Source: Shewanella insulae (lineage in GTDB: Bacteria > Pseudomonadota > Gammaproteobacteria > Enterobacterales > Shewanellaceae). From it: a stretch of 64,000 nucleotides of DNA. Below are positions 28,582 to 38,615 of this stretch, piece by piece. Position numbers and translations under genes: made by a program. Under the pieces are notes generated by a model. It searched no databases. It was not told the DNA's origin and saw only the letters and a program-made list of their open reading frames with translations. Within the stretch, counting starts at the first letter, position 1. Each line of letters begins with the position of its first letter. The stretch lies in contig NZ_WRPA01000001.1 of NCBI RefSeq assembly GCF_009831655.1, positions 62,001 to 126,000 on the forward strand, given 5' to 3'.

Positions 28582-28900
28582 TGGGATTTCCGTTTGGGGA
28601 TGGCCTTAACTGCTGCCATGATAGCCAGCCGATAGGGTTTTAGGTAGTCCAATCTCAAAGTTTGCCTATTTATCTGTTTATCTACCTATCTACCTATTTA
28701 CCTTTAGCCATGGAGTTGGTTATGCTCGTCGATTCCCATGACGCTTGTCTTTGGCCATCTATGTTTGAGTTGGGCCAGCCTAGCGCCGGGAAGATAAGTT
28801 GGACGCTGACGCGTTGTCAGTCTGGTAATGTTAATGGAAGTGCTAGTTTGAACTAGTGCGTGGCGTGGGGGTAACTCATGCCAATTCAACGGAATTTGTT
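28582..28900. other. Gap with TATC/TACC microsatellite
   Basis: No gene of credible composition is present. A low-complexity stretch of CTAT, TTAT, CTAC and similar quadruplets spans 28665-28702. The remainder should hold the promoters of the LysR gene and of the exported-protein gene downstream. Confidence 0.5.
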
Positions 28901-29353
28901 ATGATGAAAAAGATACTGCTTGTAGGTTTGACCTCTCTGACCCTTTGTTCTCCGCTGGCCTTTGCCAGAGATGATGTCGGCAATTATAACATCGCCTCTG
29001 TGCTTAACTCAGATGTGGCCAAGGCCAAGCTGGGTAGTGACGTCAGCTTCTACTTTGGCGAGCAGGCCTATGGTGAGCCGGTGCAGAAACTGGGTGAGCT
29101 GAAGACCAACAAGAAGACCAATGCATTTAATAAGTCAGATCAGGAAGCCTGTGAATGGGTTTTTCTGTCGGCGATGATCGCCCTTAAAAACAGCGCCGTG
29201 AAGCAGGGCGGCAATGCAGTGGTGAATATCAAGTCTAACTACAAGAACAACCTAACCTCGAGCGAAGAGACCTTCCAGTGCGGCGCAGGCGCCCTGATGG
29301 CGGGTGTGGCGCTCACCGGTGAGGTGGTCAAGCTGTCAGAGAGTACTAACTAG
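28901..29353 (+). CDS. Small exported protein of unknown function
   Basis: This 150-residue protein has a clear signal peptide (MMKKILLVGLTSLTLCSP, cleavage near A-F-A). The mature part keeps two cysteines (in EACEWVF and FQCGAG) that could form a disulfide. The NKKTNAFNKSD and GGNAVVNIKSNYKNN patterns are shared with small gammaproteobacterial proteins often mislabelled as an excinuclease subunit. Nothing in it supports DNA repair. It is a single-gene unit ending at a terminator. Confidence 0.8.
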   Translation: MMKKILLVGLTSLTLCSPLAFARDDVGNYNIASVLNSDVAKAKLGSDVSFYFGEQAYGEPVQKLGELKTNKKTNAFNKSDQEACEWVFLSAMIALKNSAVKQGGNAVVNIKSNYKNNLTSSEETFQCGAGALMAGVALTGEVVKLSESTN

Positions 29354-29387
29354 GTTAGCTTAGTGTCGGCTCTTGAGCAGAGTTAAT

Positions 29388-29415
29388 AAAAACGCCAGCA
29401 ATTGCTGGCGTTTTT
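29388..29415. terminator. Bidirectional terminator
   Basis: AACGCCAGCAATTGCTGGCGTT is a perfect 22-bp palindrome flanked by A and T runs. It lies between convergent genes and should act on both strands. Confidence 0.9.
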
Positions 29416-29452
29416 ATCTTTAGCGATGAGTCGCTAACGATTGGATATTCGT

Positions 29453-29947
29453 TTAGGCGCGCATCGCCTTCTCGCCGCGGCACAGGCCGACCACGCCGGA
29501 GCGCGAGACCTCGATCACCTTAGTGACCTCGCCGATGGCGGCGATGAAGGCATCGAGTTTATCCGAGGTGCCCGCCATCTGAATGGTGTAGAGCTCAGAG
29601 GTGACATCTACTATCTGACCGCGGAAGATATCGGCGGTGCGCTTCACCTCTTCTCGACCCGCCCCCTTGGCTTTCACCTTGATCAGCGCCAGTTCACGCT
29701 CGATATGGCTGGATTCAGTAATGTTGGACACCTTGAGAATGTCGATGAGCTTATGCAGCTGTTTCTCAATCTGTTCCAGCACCGCCTCGTCGGCCACCAG
29801 GGTGATGTTTAGCCTGGAGAGGGTGACATCGTCGGTGGGCGCTACCGTCAGGCTCTCGATGTTGTAGCCACGCTGTGAGAAAAGGCCTACCACGCGGGAT
29901 AGGGCGCCGGGCTGGTTTTCGAGTAATACAGAAATAATTCGACGCAT
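29453..29947 (-). CDS. ilvH: Acetolactate synthase III small subunit IlvH
   Basis: IlvH is the regulatory subunit of acetohydroxyacid synthase, giving valine feedback inhibition. The N-terminal ACT domain starts with RRIISVLLENQPGALSRVVGLFSQRGYNIESL. ATG 29947 was chosen (164 residues) because it overlaps the ilvI stop by one base (TAATG), a typical coupling; a longer frame would extend into ilvI. Confidence 0.96.
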   Translation of the reverse strand: MRRIISVLLENQPGALSRVVGLFSQRGYNIESLTVAPTDDVTLSRLNITLVADEAVLEQIEKQLHKLIDILKVSNITESSHIERELALIKVKAKGAGREEVKRTADIFRGQIVDVTSELYTIQMAGTSDKLDAFIAAIGEVTKVIEVSRSGVVGLCRGEKAMRA

Positions 29948-31668
29948 TAGCTTTTCTCCGTCTTGCTTAGCCACATTTCATTCATCCCGCCACCGCGGAT
30001 CTGCATTGGATAGACGTGCTCCGTCTCATCGACGCTGATGTCGACGAAGACCAGCTTGTCTTTCATGGCAAGGGCCTTCTCGAGTCCGGCTTCCAGTTCG
30101 GCCGGATCGCTAATGGTCATGCCCACATGGCCGTAGGCCTCGGCGATCTTGGCAAAGTTAGGCACTGAGTCCATGTAGGAGTGGGAGTGACGACCAGAAT
30201 AGATCATATCCTGCCACTGCTTCACCATACCGAGGAAACGGTTGTTTAAGTTGATGATTTTAACCGGCGTATCGTATTGCAGTGCGGTCGATAGTTCCTG
30301 AATATTCATCTGGATGGAACCATCACCCGTGACGCAGATAACCGTCTCATCGGGCTTGGCCATCTTCACCCCCATGGCGGCTGGTAGGCCAAAGCCCATG
30401 GTGCCCAGGCCGCCAGAGTTGATCCAGCGTCTTGGTTTGTTGAAGGGATAATAGAGGGCGGCGAACATCTGATGCTGACCCACGTCCGAGGCCACATAGG
30501 CATCGCCATTAGTCAGCTTGTGCAGGGTCTGGATCACCTGCTGGGGCTTGATGCGCTCGCTATTGGTGTCATAGGCCAGACTGTTGCGGCTGCGCCACTG
30601 ATTGATTTCGCTCCACCAGTAGTCGATAGCGCCTTCATCGTTTTTCATCGATGGCTCATTGTCTAGCAGGGCCAGCATGTCGTTAAGCACCCTGTCGGCC
30701 GAGCCCACGATAGGGATATCCACCCTAACCGTCTTGGAGATAGAGGAGGGGTCGATATCTATGTGTAATATGGTGGCATTGGGACAGTATTTTTCCACAT
30801 TGTTAGTGGTGCGATCATCGAATCTCACCCCGATACCGAAGATAAGGTCGGCGTTGTGCATCGCCATGTTGGCCTCATAACAACCGTGCATGCCCAGCAT
30901 GCCGACGCTGTTGGCGTGGGTGCCAGGAAAGGCGCCCAGCCCCATGAGGGTGTTGACCACAGGCAGGCCCAAACGCTCAGACAATGCGAGGATCTGCTTA
31001 TCGGCGCCGGAGATCACCGCGCCGCCGCCCACATAGAGCACCGGCTTCTTGGCCTTTAGCAGGGCTTGCAGGCCGCGGCGGATCTGTCCCTTATGGCCGG
31101 TAGTGGTCGGGTTATAGGAGCGCATGTTGATCGCATCGGGATACTGATACTCATGTAATATCTGTGGGTTGAGACAATCCTTGGGAATGTCCACCACCAC
31201 AGGGCCGGGACGCCCGGTGGAGGCGATATAAAACGCCTTCTTGATGATGGCCGGAATATCCTTGGCGTCTGTCACCAGGAAACTGTGCTTCACCACTGGG
31301 CGGGAGATGCCTATCATGTCGCATTCCTGAAAGGCATCATTACCAATTAAGTTGCTGGGTACCTGACCCGAGAGAACAACTAATGGAATCGAGTCCATAT
31401 AGGCGGTGGCGATCCCTGTGATCGCGTTGGTGGCGCCTGGGCCCGAGGTGACCAGTACCACGCCTACCTTGCCGGTGGCGCGGGCATAGCCGTCGGCCAT
31501 GTGTACGGCCGCCTGTTCGTGGCGCACAAGAATGTGTTCTATGCCGGATTTTTGGTGCAGGGCATCGTAAATATCGAGAACCGAGCCACCTGGGTAGCCG
31601 AAAATGTGCTTAACGCCTTCATCGATTAATGATCGGACGATCATGCTGGCGCCGGAAAGTTTTTCCAT
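29947..31668 (-). CDS. ilvI: Acetolactate synthase III large subunit IlvI
   Basis: IlvI is the thiamine-diphosphate catalytic subunit that condenses pyruvate to acetolactate or acetohydroxybutyrate for branched-chain amino-acid synthesis. The 573-residue protein carries the catalytic glutamate in [19 protein letters not shown]. The thiamine-diphosphate motif GDGS with a downstream NN lies near residue 435. It forms an operon with ilvH. The leader upstream has three hairpins, listed separately. Confidence 0.96.
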   Translation of the reverse strand: MEKLSGASMIVRSLIDEGVKHIFGYPGGSVLDIYDALHQKSGIEHILVRHEQAAVHMADGYARATGKVGVVLVTSGPGATNAITGIATAYMDSIPLVVLSGQVPSNLIGNDAFQECDMIGISRPVVKHSFLVTDAKDIPAIIKKAFYIASTGRPGPVVVDIPKDCLNPQILHEYQYPDAINMRSYNPTTTGHKGQIRRGLQALLKAKKPVLYVGGGAVISGADKQILALSERLGLPVVNTLMGLGAFPGTHANSVGMLGMHGCYEANMAMHNADLIFGIGVRFDDRTTNNVEKYCPNATILHIDIDPSSISKTVRVDIPIVGSADRVLNDMLALLDNEPSMKNDEGAIDYWWSEINQWRSRNSLAYDTNSERIKPQQVIQTLHKLTNGDAYVASDVGQHQMFAALYYPFNKPRRWINSGGLGTMGFGLPAAMGVKMAKPDETVICVTGDGSIQMNIQELSTALQYDTPVKIINLNNRFLGMVKQWQDMIYSGRHSHSYMDSVPNFAKIAEAYGHVGMTISDPAELEAGLEKALAMKDKLVFVDISVDETEHVYPMQIRGGGMNEMWLSKTEKS

Positions 31669-32056
31669 TGGTGATCCCTCTTAAGTTACCGCGACGGTAT
31701 GCAGTATCTTGATACAGCGACGGTAATCGCTCTAAACATAGAGTCTGGAGGGTAATCCAGACTCGCGCTTCACCCTAAAGCGGTCTGCTTGGGGTGACTG
31801 TTGCCAATGAACAGAATTTCATCATATTCAATAGATGAATGAATTCAAGCCTTTTGTGAGCAAACTTTGCCAAGTTGAGTAAAACTCAACATCGAAGCGG
31901 TAGCAGAGCCGGGGGGAAGAGGCCATCTGGTGGGATTTGGTGGTGAGTCGAGGGGGGAAACTCAGGGGTGTTAGACTTTAGTCTCAAACACGAGTCCTAG
32001 TGACGAAGCGCCGCCCTAATGTGCTGCCGGGCGGCGTTTGTTTGCGCTGAGAGACT
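31669..32056. promoter_or_regulatory. ilvI leader and intergenic region
   Basis: This 388-bp stretch lies between two minus-strand genes. Three hairpins lie upstream of ilvI: 31741-31764 (9-bp perfect stem), 31771-31796 (one bulge) and 31874-31890 (7-bp stem, AAA loop). Two very short minus-strand frames (31686-31739 and 31775-31825) could be leader peptides, but neither is rich in Ile, Leu or Val codons. None of the hairpins is followed by a T run on the minus strand. Regulation may be by attenuation or by Lrp; the sequence does not decide. Confidence 0.4.
32009..32036 (+). terminator. GC-rich hairpin with T-rich tail
   Basis: An 8-bp stem CGCCGCCC/GGGCGGCG with a 12-base loop is followed by TTTGTTT on the plus strand. 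Both flanking genes are on the minus strand, so it would act against antisense transcription, or else as a weak hairpin behind the Bcr/CflA gene. Confidence 0.5.
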
Positions 32057-33277
32057 CTAGGACAGATTTTGTTGAGAGTGAGCTAAAAACTGACACAGAG
32101 CCACCAGCAGCACGGCGCCTAGCATGAGCGCCGAGAAGGGCACCGCCGTGCCCGTGTAGAAGAGCGCCAATAGGGGACCGGCAAGGGCGCCAAAGCCAAA
32201 TCTCAGGGTGCCTATTACCGCCGTGGCCGTGCCGGTTTCTTGCTGAAACTTCATCAAGACTATGGCATCGGCATTGACCGACATCACGCCCAAAAAGCCC
32301 ATGAAGGGAATGAGCGCCGCAACGGTAAAGTGATAGCTAAGCCCCAGCAGATTAACGCTTAACAGGCCAAGGCCGGCGATGGCTGCCAGCAGGGTGGCTA
32401 CCTTGAGCATGCGGCGCGAGCCATATTTGACTACGATGCGGCTGTTGATCACATTGGCCAGCATCAGGGCGCCGACATTGGTGCTAAACAGGATCGCAAA
32501 CAGGCTCTTATCCAGACCAAATACCTCCATATAGACGAACGGCGAGGCGGTGAGGTAGCAGAAAAAGGCAAACGACGTCATCACACCACTGGCGATATGC
32601 AGCTTGACGCCCGGCTTGGTGAATACCACGGCGTAGGCGCCGAAGAAAGAGCGTTGACTGCGTGCGCCAGTTTGCGAATCGCTGGGCATACGCAGCTTGG
32701 TCAATACCAGGCCGAGCAGCAGGCTGGCGTAGCAGGCCAAGATGAAGAAGATCAGGTGCCATTCGCCCAGTTCGAGGATCAGGCTGCCTATGGTGGGGGC
32801 GATAAGCGGCGCCAGCATCATGATCAGGCTGACATAGGACATCCCCTTGGCGGTGTTCTTACCATAGACCTCCTTGATGTAGCCGGGGACCACCACGGTC
32901 GCGGCTGCGCCGATAAAGGCCTGTATAAACCTGAGTCCCAGGAAGATCTCAACCCGTGTCACAAAGGCCAGTGCCAGGCTGATCAACATGAAGCCCGTTA
33001 GACCCAAGATCACCAGGGGGCGACGGCCGATGCGGTCGGCGATAGGGCCGAAGGTGAGCATGCCCAGGGCATAACCTCCCAGGTAGAGACTGAGTGACTG
33101 CTGCACTGTGGTGACGCTGGAGTTGAAGCTGTTGGCCAGGGTCGACATGGCTGGCAGGTACATGTCGATTGCCAGCGGCGTGATGGCCACGATGGCCGAT
33201 AACATGGGGATCAACAGGGCAAGATTAGGGATGCCTTGTTGCTTAAGCTCAGATGACGGGATCGACGCTTTGTTCAC
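32057..33277 (-). CDS. Bcr/CflA-family drug exporter (MFS)
   Basis: This 406-residue inner-membrane transporter has about 12 hydrophobic helices. The MFS motif G-P-I-A-D-R-I-G-R-R-P lies between helices 2 and 3, and the N-terminal PLAIDMYLPAM is typical of the Bcr/CflA proton-antiport drug subfamily. Substrates cannot be read from sequence. It is a single gene with 388 bp to ilvI. Confidence 0.9.
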   Translation of the reverse strand: MNKASIPSSELKQQGIPNLALLIPMLSAIVAITPLAIDMYLPAMSTLANSFNSSVTTVQQSLSLYLGGYALGMLTFGPIADRIGRRPLVILGLTGFMLISLALAFVTRVEIFLGLRFIQAFIGAAATVVVPGYIKEVYGKNTAKGMSYVSLIMMLAPLIAPTIGSLILELGEWHLIFFILACYASLLLGLVLTKLRMPSDSQTGARSQRSFFGAYAVVFTKPGVKLHIASGVMTSFAFFCYLTASPFVYMEVFGLDKSLFAILFSTNVGALMLANVINSRIVVKYGSRRMLKVATLLAAIAGLGLLSVNLLGLSYHFTVAALIPFMGFLGVMSVNADAIVLMKFQQETGTATAVIGTLRFGFGALAGPLLALFYTGTAVPFSALMLGAVLLVALCQFLAHSQQNLS

Positions 33278-33444
33278 TCATACCTCTTGTGACGGATAAA
33301 AGACAATTTTTGGGGGTGATAACAGGTGATGGGGATGTTATCTGGGAGAAGATCGATTGTACGGGATCTCGCCATGCCTTGGCTAATGCTTTATTGCGCT
33401 CAGGCTAATGCAGGGTGAGTCGATTTGTAACAAAACCTTGCTAG

Positions 33445-33459
33445 GCGGGCAACGCCCGC
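33445..33459. terminator. Weak hairpin after the amidotransferase gene
   Basis: GCGGGC/GCCCGC stem with AAC loop, 25 bp beyond the minus-strand stop at 33484. No proper T run follows directly, so this is a weak candidate. Confidence 0.35.
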
Positions 33460-33483
33460 GCGTGAGCAATATAGGGGCCTGGG

Positions 33484-34371
33484 TTAAAGCGCTGACTGAA
33501 ACGGCAGCTCAATCTTGCGCTGACTCACCCGCTCGTTGCCGACGGCACTGATCATGTGGTTACGCTCTACCTTGGTCCAGTGCTCGCTCTGCTCTGTTGG
33601 TGGCTCGGAGCAGATGATGATACAGGCCTGCTCACCGTCCTGAACATCTTCCGTGTGGGGAATAAATTCGATCCCCTCCTGACATTCGTTAACCTTGCCA
33701 CGACCGAAGAAGAGGGAGGCGGGTTTGACGCCCTCCAGTGTGGCGAAACGGGTCACGACCGTGTGTTTGCCGTCGGTGACCGCAAAGTTGATGAAGGCGT
33801 TGGTGTCGGCGCCTGCGGCGCGTCGCAGGCTCATAATGCAGGCGATAGTCGCCTCCATCGCCTGTTCCAGCTGGCTCAGACTGGCCTGCTCGGCAAATTC
33901 CAGCTTGTCCATGAAGAGGGCGAAGGCATATTCAGAGTCTGTGTTGCCCTTGATTAAGGCAAAGGCGCGATCCGAGAGTTGATTGAGCAGCTGACGACGA
34001 AACCTGTCGAACTGATCCAGTCGACCGTTGTGCATCCACAGGTAATGCATGCAGGAGAAGGGGTGGCAGTTGGCTTGGCTGACCGGCATCCCCTTGGAGG
34101 CATCGCGCACATGGGCGAAGTAGTGCCGGGTTTCCACCTTTTCGGCGATCATCTTGAGGTTACGGTTACTCCAGGCGGGATCCACGTTGACGAAGGTCGC
34201 CGGGATAGGATCATCCTGAGTGGGGTACCAGCCAAGGCCAAAGCCGTCGGCGTTGGTGGGCACCTTACGTTTCTGGGCGTATTTACTCTGCATCACCAGT
34301 GAGTTTGAGGCCTTAAAGATAAGCGGTGACATCAGCGCCTTGGGACCGCTATAGGTTAAAAATCTGCACAT
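33484..34371 (-). CDS. Class II glutamine amidotransferase (YafJ-like)
   Basis: This 295-residue protein has the N-terminal nucleophile fold. After Met removal Cys2 (M-C-R-F-L-T-Y) becomes the catalytic residue. Further family motifs are FAHVRDAS, NCHPF and MHNGRLDQF. No synthetase domain follows, so the acceptor of the ammonia is unknown. It resembles YafJ/EgtC-type stand-alone amidotransferases. It is divergent from the lipoprotein gene that follows. Confidence 0.9.
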   Translation of the reverse strand: MCRFLTYSGPKALMSPLIFKASNSLVMQSKYAQKRKVPTNADGFGLGWYPTQDDPIPATFVNVDPAWSNRNLKMIAEKVETRHYFAHVRDASKGMPVSQANCHPFSCMHYLWMHNGRLDQFDRFRRQLLNQLSDRAFALIKGNTDSEYAFALFMDKLEFAEQASLSQLEQAMEATIACIMSLRRAAGADTNAFINFAVTDGKHTVVTRFATLEGVKPASLFFGRGKVNECQEGIEFIPHTEDVQDGEQACIIICSEPPTEQSEHWTKVERNHMISAVGNERVSQRKIELPFQSAL

Positions 34372-34479
34372 GGACTCTTATATCCGAAATCATACCGACT
34401 CAAAATCTAGCGCGGATCACACGGGCGACAAAGGGAAATTTACGCCTCAGGCCAATTTTCTCCCTTGCCTGTCGTTAAA

Positions 34480-34497
34480 CTGTCATGCTCACGTCAT
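34480..34497 (+). promoter_or_regulatory. Candidate PHO box
   Basis: CTGTCAT-GCTC-ACGTCAT has the 7-4-7 layout of the PhoB box. The first half is exact and the second matches at five of seven positions. It lies 106 bp before the start codon of the lipoprotein gene. A possible -10 (TTTATAGCC) follows at about 34530. Confidence 0.5.
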
Positions 34498-34603
34498 GAA
34501 TTCGTCTTATCCCGGCCTTAGCTTAGCGCAATTTATAGCCTATTTATCTGTCTTTTGGCGGAGTTTACTTAGGCGTACTCAGGGCATTCAAAAGGATTAG
34601 GCA

Positions 34604-36487
34604 ATGAATAACAAGATGAAGAAAACAACGATAGCTTTGGTCGTGGCAGCTTTGGGCCTGACGGCCTGCAGCGGCGATGACGGCAAAGATGGCACAGATG
34701 GCAGCAATGGCACAAACGGTACGAATAGTCTGGTTGCATTTACCCAATTGCCTGCGGGTGACGGTGAGTGTCCACTCGGTGGACAGATGATACAGACAGG
34801 CCTAGATCTCAATGGCAACGGCGTGCTGGATAATGATGAAGTCAACGCCGAGCAGACCCAATACCTTTGCCGTGAGCTAGTGTCTGGGCTTAGCGCCGAG
34901 CTGGTTGGCCGTTATGAATCCGGCGTCTATGGTCAGAGTGCCGCCGAGATCGTCGGTTTTCATGTGGCGAGTAAGCGCATCTTCGTGGTGAATGCCCAGA
35001 GCGGCATGGTGGATATCGTCGATGCGGCCAACTTAGCCACTAGCCCGGTAGCAGGGAGCGATGCATTGCTGCTCAATAATCTGCCAAAGCTGGCAGTGCT
35101 GGATGTAGCAAAAGATCTTGGCCTGCAGCGTCTTGGTGGTGTCAACAGCCTGGCTATTCATGACAATCTACTGGCGGTGGCCATAGAGCGCGGCGACGAG
35201 GCGGGTAACAGCAAGCAGGGGATGGGCTATGTCGCCTTCTATCGTATCGATAGCGCAGGCGAAGCCAGCCTCATCCATGGTGTCGAGGTAGGTGCGCTGC
35301 CAGACAACCTAGTGTTCAGCCATGATGGTAAGCAGGTGTTGGTGGCCGGCGAAGGTGAGCCCAGCGACGATTACAGCGTCGATCCGCTGGGCACAGTGGC
35401 CATGATAGCCGTGACCGATGGTATGCCAGCGACCAGCGCGACCCTGCTGGATTTTAGTGACTTTAATCTTGGCGGCGCGCGCGAAGCCGAGCTTTCCAGT
35501 GACATCAAGATCAACGGTCCGGGTGCCAGCCGGGCGCAAGACTTGGAGCCAGAATATATCAGCGTATCGCCAGACGATAGGCTCGCCTATGTCAGCCTGC
35601 AGGAAAACAACGCCATCGCGGTGATCGACATTGCCAACAAAGCGGTCAAGGCCATCTGGCCCCTCGGCTATAAGGATTTTGGCTTAGCAAAAAACGCGAT
35701 CGATGCCAGCGATAAGGATGACAGGGTCAATATTAAGGACTACCCGGGGGTGGTTGGCCTGTATCAGCCCGATACGATTGCCAGCTACCAGTGGCATGGC
35801 AGCGACTTTGTGGTGACGGCCAACGAGGGGGATTCTCGCGACTATGGCGGCTTCTCAGAAGAGGTGCGCGCCGGCGATCTCCTGCTCGATCCCAATCATC
35901 CGCAATTTGCTGCGGCCCAAGATAAGACGCAGCTGGCGCGACTCAAGGTGACCACCTCAATGGGGGACGAAGATGGCGACGGCGATTTTGACAAGATAGT
36001 GGCCTATGGCGGTCGCTCATTCTCAATCTGGGATCAAAATGGTCAGCAGGTGTTTGACAGCGGCAGCGATTTCTCTCGCATCACGTCTGCGCTTCTGGGG
36101 ATGAACTTCAATAACCATAATGAAGAGAATAAGGGCGACAGCCGGAGTGACGATAAGGGCGCAGAGCCCGAGGCGCTGGCCATTGGTGAGATAGAGGGTA
36201 AGCAGTATGCCTTCATCGGCCTGGAGCGCACCTCAGGCTTCATGATCTATGAGATCACCAATCCCTTCGCGGTGAAATTTGTCGACTATGTGGTCAATCG
36301 TGACTTCGAGGTCGGCTTCGAGATCGATGGCAGTGATATCACAGGTTCGCCCGAGGCGGCGGGGGATCTCGGCCCTGAAGGCATGAGTTTTGTGGCCGCA
36401 ACCGACAGCCCGAATGGCAAGCCACTGCTGATCATAGGCAACGAGGTGAGCGGCAGTACCAGCGTGTATCAGCTGTCGCTGCAGTGA
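34604..36487 (+). CDS. Choice-of-anchor I family lipoprotein
   Basis: This 627-residue exported protein has a lipobox near residue 21 (G-L-T-A-C) after a short signal peptide. A Gly/Asp/Asn-rich linker of about 20 residues follows, and then LDLNGNGVLDNDEVN, a calcium-loop-like motif. The rest is a beta-propeller-like repeat region with DYSVDPLGTVAMIAV, GDSRDYGGF and GAEPEALAIGEI. Proteins of this group are often annotated as alkaline phosphatase-like. I see no classical phosphatase active-site motif. The ribosome site AGGA lies at seven bases. A candidate PHO box upstream suggests phosphate control. Confidence 0.85.
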   Translation: MNNKMKKTTIALVVAALGLTACSGDDGKDGTDGSNGTNGTNSLVAFTQLPAGDGECPLGGQMIQTGLDLNGNGVLDNDEVNAEQTQYLCRELVSGLSAELVGRYESGVYGQSAAEIVGFHVASKRIFVVNAQSGMVDIVDAANLATSPVAGSDALLLNNLPKLAVLDVAKDLGLQRLGGVNSLAIHDNLLAVAIERGDEAGNSKQGMGYVAFYRIDSAGEASLIHGVEVGALPDNLVFSHDGKQVLVAGEGEPSDDYSVDPLGTVAMIAVTDGMPATSATLLDFSDFNLGGAREAELSSDIKINGPGASRAQDLEPEYISVSPDDRLAYVSLQENNAIAVIDIANKAVKAIWPLGYKDFGLAKNAIDASDKDDRVNIKDYPGVVGLYQPDTIASYQWHGSDFVVTANEGDSRDYGGFSEEVRAGDLLLDPNHPQFAAAQDKTQLARLKVTTSMGDEDGDGDFDKIVAYGGRSFSIWDQNGQQVFDSGSDFSRITSALLGMNFNNHNEENKGDSRSDDKGAEPEALAIGEIEGKQYAFIGLERTSGFMIYEITNPFAVKFVDYVVNRDFEVGFEIDGSDITGSPEAAGDLGPEGMSFVAATDSPNGKPLLIIGNEVSGSTSVYQLSLQ

Positions 36488-36513
36488 AATTAGGCATAGA
36501 CCGATAAGGAAGG

Positions 36514-36541
36514 AAAAAGGCGCCCTAGGGCGCCTTTTTTT
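36514..36541. terminator. Bidirectional terminator
   Basis: AAAAAGGCGCCC/GGGCGCCTTTTT forms a nearly perfect palindrome with T runs on both strands between convergent genes. Confidence 0.9.
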
Positions 36542-36560
36542 AATATCTGCGTTGCCCCGG

Positions 36561-37232
36561 TTAGTTTTCTAGCAGTGAGAAGCTCTCACCGCTGTCTAGC
36601 CAGGTAGGGTACTTCTTCATGATGGCGGCGAAGGCTGGGCTGTCTATGTGGTTGGCCAGCCAGGCGCGAACCTTAGGGTAGGGGGATTGTTGCCACCAAT
36701 TTTTATCCACGTGGGCAAACTGGCGCACGAAGGGGAAGATGGCGTAGTCGGCGAGGCTTGGAAGGTCTGACACTAACTGGTCATGCTGACTCAGCCTAGC
36801 TTCAAGCTGGGTGATAAAACGTTCGCCCTGTGTGCGATACTCGTCTTGTGTCTGCTCTGGGTGGCGATCGGCGTACTTATACTTATCCAGCCAGGGCTTA
36901 AACTCATTGTCGTTTGCTTCAATCAACGCCATGGCCGCTTGTTGCAGGCCAGGTTCATGGGTGAGTAGCAGCGCCTTGGTTTTCTCATCACCCTCTTTGG
37001 CCTTCTCACTGAGTGCCCACAGCATGATCGACAGGCTCTCATCGATGACGCTGCCATCTTCTAAGATCAGAACGGGTACTGTGCCCTTGGGGCTGGCCGC
37101 TAACATGGGCTCAGGCTTATGTTTGAGTACTATCTCTCTGAGCTCCACCTCCTGGCCAGCGAGGAAGAGGCCCAGACGGGCACGCATGGCGTAGGGGCAG
37201 CGACGAAACGAATATAATATGGGGTAGGCCAT
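36561..37232 (-). CDS. Glutathione S-transferase family protein
   Basis: This 223-residue protein has an N-terminal thioredoxin-fold domain with a C-P-Y-A motif (S-F-R-R-C-P-Y-A-M-R-A-R) and S-P-K-G-T-V-P-V-L, where the cis-proline and glutathione contact lie. An all-helical C-terminal domain follows. The cysteine suggests an Omega-like or thiol-transferase class rather than a classical conjugating enzyme. ATG 37232 is preceded by AAGGAG at five bases. Confidence 0.9.
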   Translation of the reverse strand: MAYPILYSFRRCPYAMRARLGLFLAGQEVELREIVLKHKPEPMLAASPKGTVPVLILEDGSVIDESLSIMLWALSEKAKEGDEKTKALLLTHEPGLQQAAMALIEANDNEFKPWLDKYKYADRHPEQTQDEYRTQGERFITQLEARLSQHDQLVSDLPSLADYAIFPFVRQFAHVDKNWWQQSPYPKVRAWLANHIDSPAFAAIMKKYPTWLDSGESFSLLEN

Positions 37233-37494
37233 GGAGTCTCCTTGATTGCTGGCGCTATTTTTCATGGCTTTTCCCTAAATCGCAACCCCGAAGCGCATTT
37301 AGGCGTCATGAGCAGGCCACCGGACAAATAGGTAATAAAATACCCTTACTTTTTCTGCCTGTTTGTTTAAGTGTGATTTAGGTAGAATTCGCCTCCATTT
37401 TGCGCTCTAGATCACCCATGTTCATTCTTAGGGGGTGAGAGCGCCACTTTATGCACTGGGGATTAAGCCTCAGCGAGCAGTTTAAGAGGTTGAT

Positions 37495-38475
37495 ATGTCT
37501 CAGTTTGTAGTATGTGCGTTATATAAGTTTGTCTCCCTGCCAGATTTTGAAACTCTGCAGCAGCCATTGCTGAAGGAGATGGAGTCCTTAGGAATAAAGG
37601 GAACCCTGCTGCTGGCCAGCGAAGGGATCAATGGTACGGTTGCCGGTAGTCAGGCGGGGATCGATGGTTTACTGGCCTGGTTGGATGCCCAGCCAGGACT
37701 GGATAATATTGTCTACAAGCTGTCATTCGACGATGAGATGCCTTTCTATCGCACCAAGGTCAAGTTGAAGAAAGAGATAGTCACCATGGGGGTCGAAGGC
37801 ATAGATCCCCGTGAGGTGGTCGGCACCTATGTGAAGCCTAAGGATTGGAACAAGCTGATCTCAGATCCCGAGGTGCTACTGATCGACACCCGCAACGACT
37901 ACGAGGTCAACATTGGCACATTCAAGAATGCGGTCGACCCTAAGACACAGACCTTCAGAGAGTTTCCAGACTATGTGAAGCAGAATCTGGATCCTAAGCA
38001 ACATAAGAAGGTGGCCATGTTCTGTACCGGTGGCATCCGCTGTGAGAAGTCCACCGCCTACCTGAAAGAGCAGGGATTCGACGAGGTGTATCATCTCGAA
38101 GGCGGGGTGCTTAAGTATCTGGAAGAGGTGCAGCCTGAGGAGAGCCTCTGGGAAGGCGAGTGTTTCGTGTTTGATAATCGTGTGTCGGTCAACCATCGGC
38201 TGGAAAAGGGACAGTACGATCAGTGTAATGCCTGTCGTCTGCCTATTACCGAAGCAGACAAGCAAAGCGAGCATTATGTGCAGGGCGTAAGCTGCCCACA
38301 TTGCATCGATAAGTTGTCCGATAAGCAGCGCAAACGCTTCGTCGAGCGAGAGCGTCAGGTGCAACTGGCCAAGTCCCGCGGCGAGAGCCATATTGGCAGC
38401 GACGTGAAGCAGGTGATCCAGCAACGCCGTCAGGACAAGGTCGAGCGCAAACAGCGCCAAAATGAGGAAGGCTAA
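37495..38475 (+). CDS. trhO: tRNA uridine-34 hydroxylase TrhO
   Basis: TrhO (YceA) hydroxylates U34 in certain tRNAs, the oxygen-dependent route to 5-hydroxyuridine. The 326-residue protein has an N-terminal acylphosphatase-like domain (about 1-95), a rhodanese domain (about 120-220) with the active-site C177-T-G-G-I-R, and a C-terminal zinc-type CNAC...CPHC region. The basic tail is typical. Confidence 0.95.
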   Translation: MSQFVVCALYKFVSLPDFETLQQPLLKEMESLGIKGTLLLASEGINGTVAGSQAGIDGLLAWLDAQPGLDNIVYKLSFDDEMPFYRTKVKLKKEIVTMGVEGIDPREVVGTYVKPKDWNKLISDPEVLLIDTRNDYEVNIGTFKNAVDPKTQTFREFPDYVKQNLDPKQHKKVAMFCTGGIRCEKSTAYLKEQGFDEVYHLEGGVLKYLEEVQPEESLWEGECFVFDNRVSVNHRLEKGQYDQCNACRLPITEADKQSEHYVQGVSCPHCIDKLSDKQRKRFVERERQVQLAKSRGESHIGSDVKQVIQQRRQDKVERKQRQNEEG

Positions 38476-38615
38476 CGGGCGCTAGGAGCCGGTGCTTAAT
38501 CGCTAACTAGGCTGAGTGTTTAAACAATTTACCGCAAAAATCCACGCGATTGCGTGTGCAAATAATAGTACGAATTGTTTGTGCGAAAAGTCAGAATGGC
38601 TTCTATACTTAAAAG

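Noticed and set aside
28662..28856. 64-codon open frame starting in the microsatellite
   Set aside because: Low-complexity Tyr/Leu-rich start from the repeat, no ribosome site.
31686..31825. Short leader peptides before ilvI
   Set aside because: Neither frame is enriched in Ile, Leu or Val codons, and ribosome sites are poor, so they are not listed as genes.
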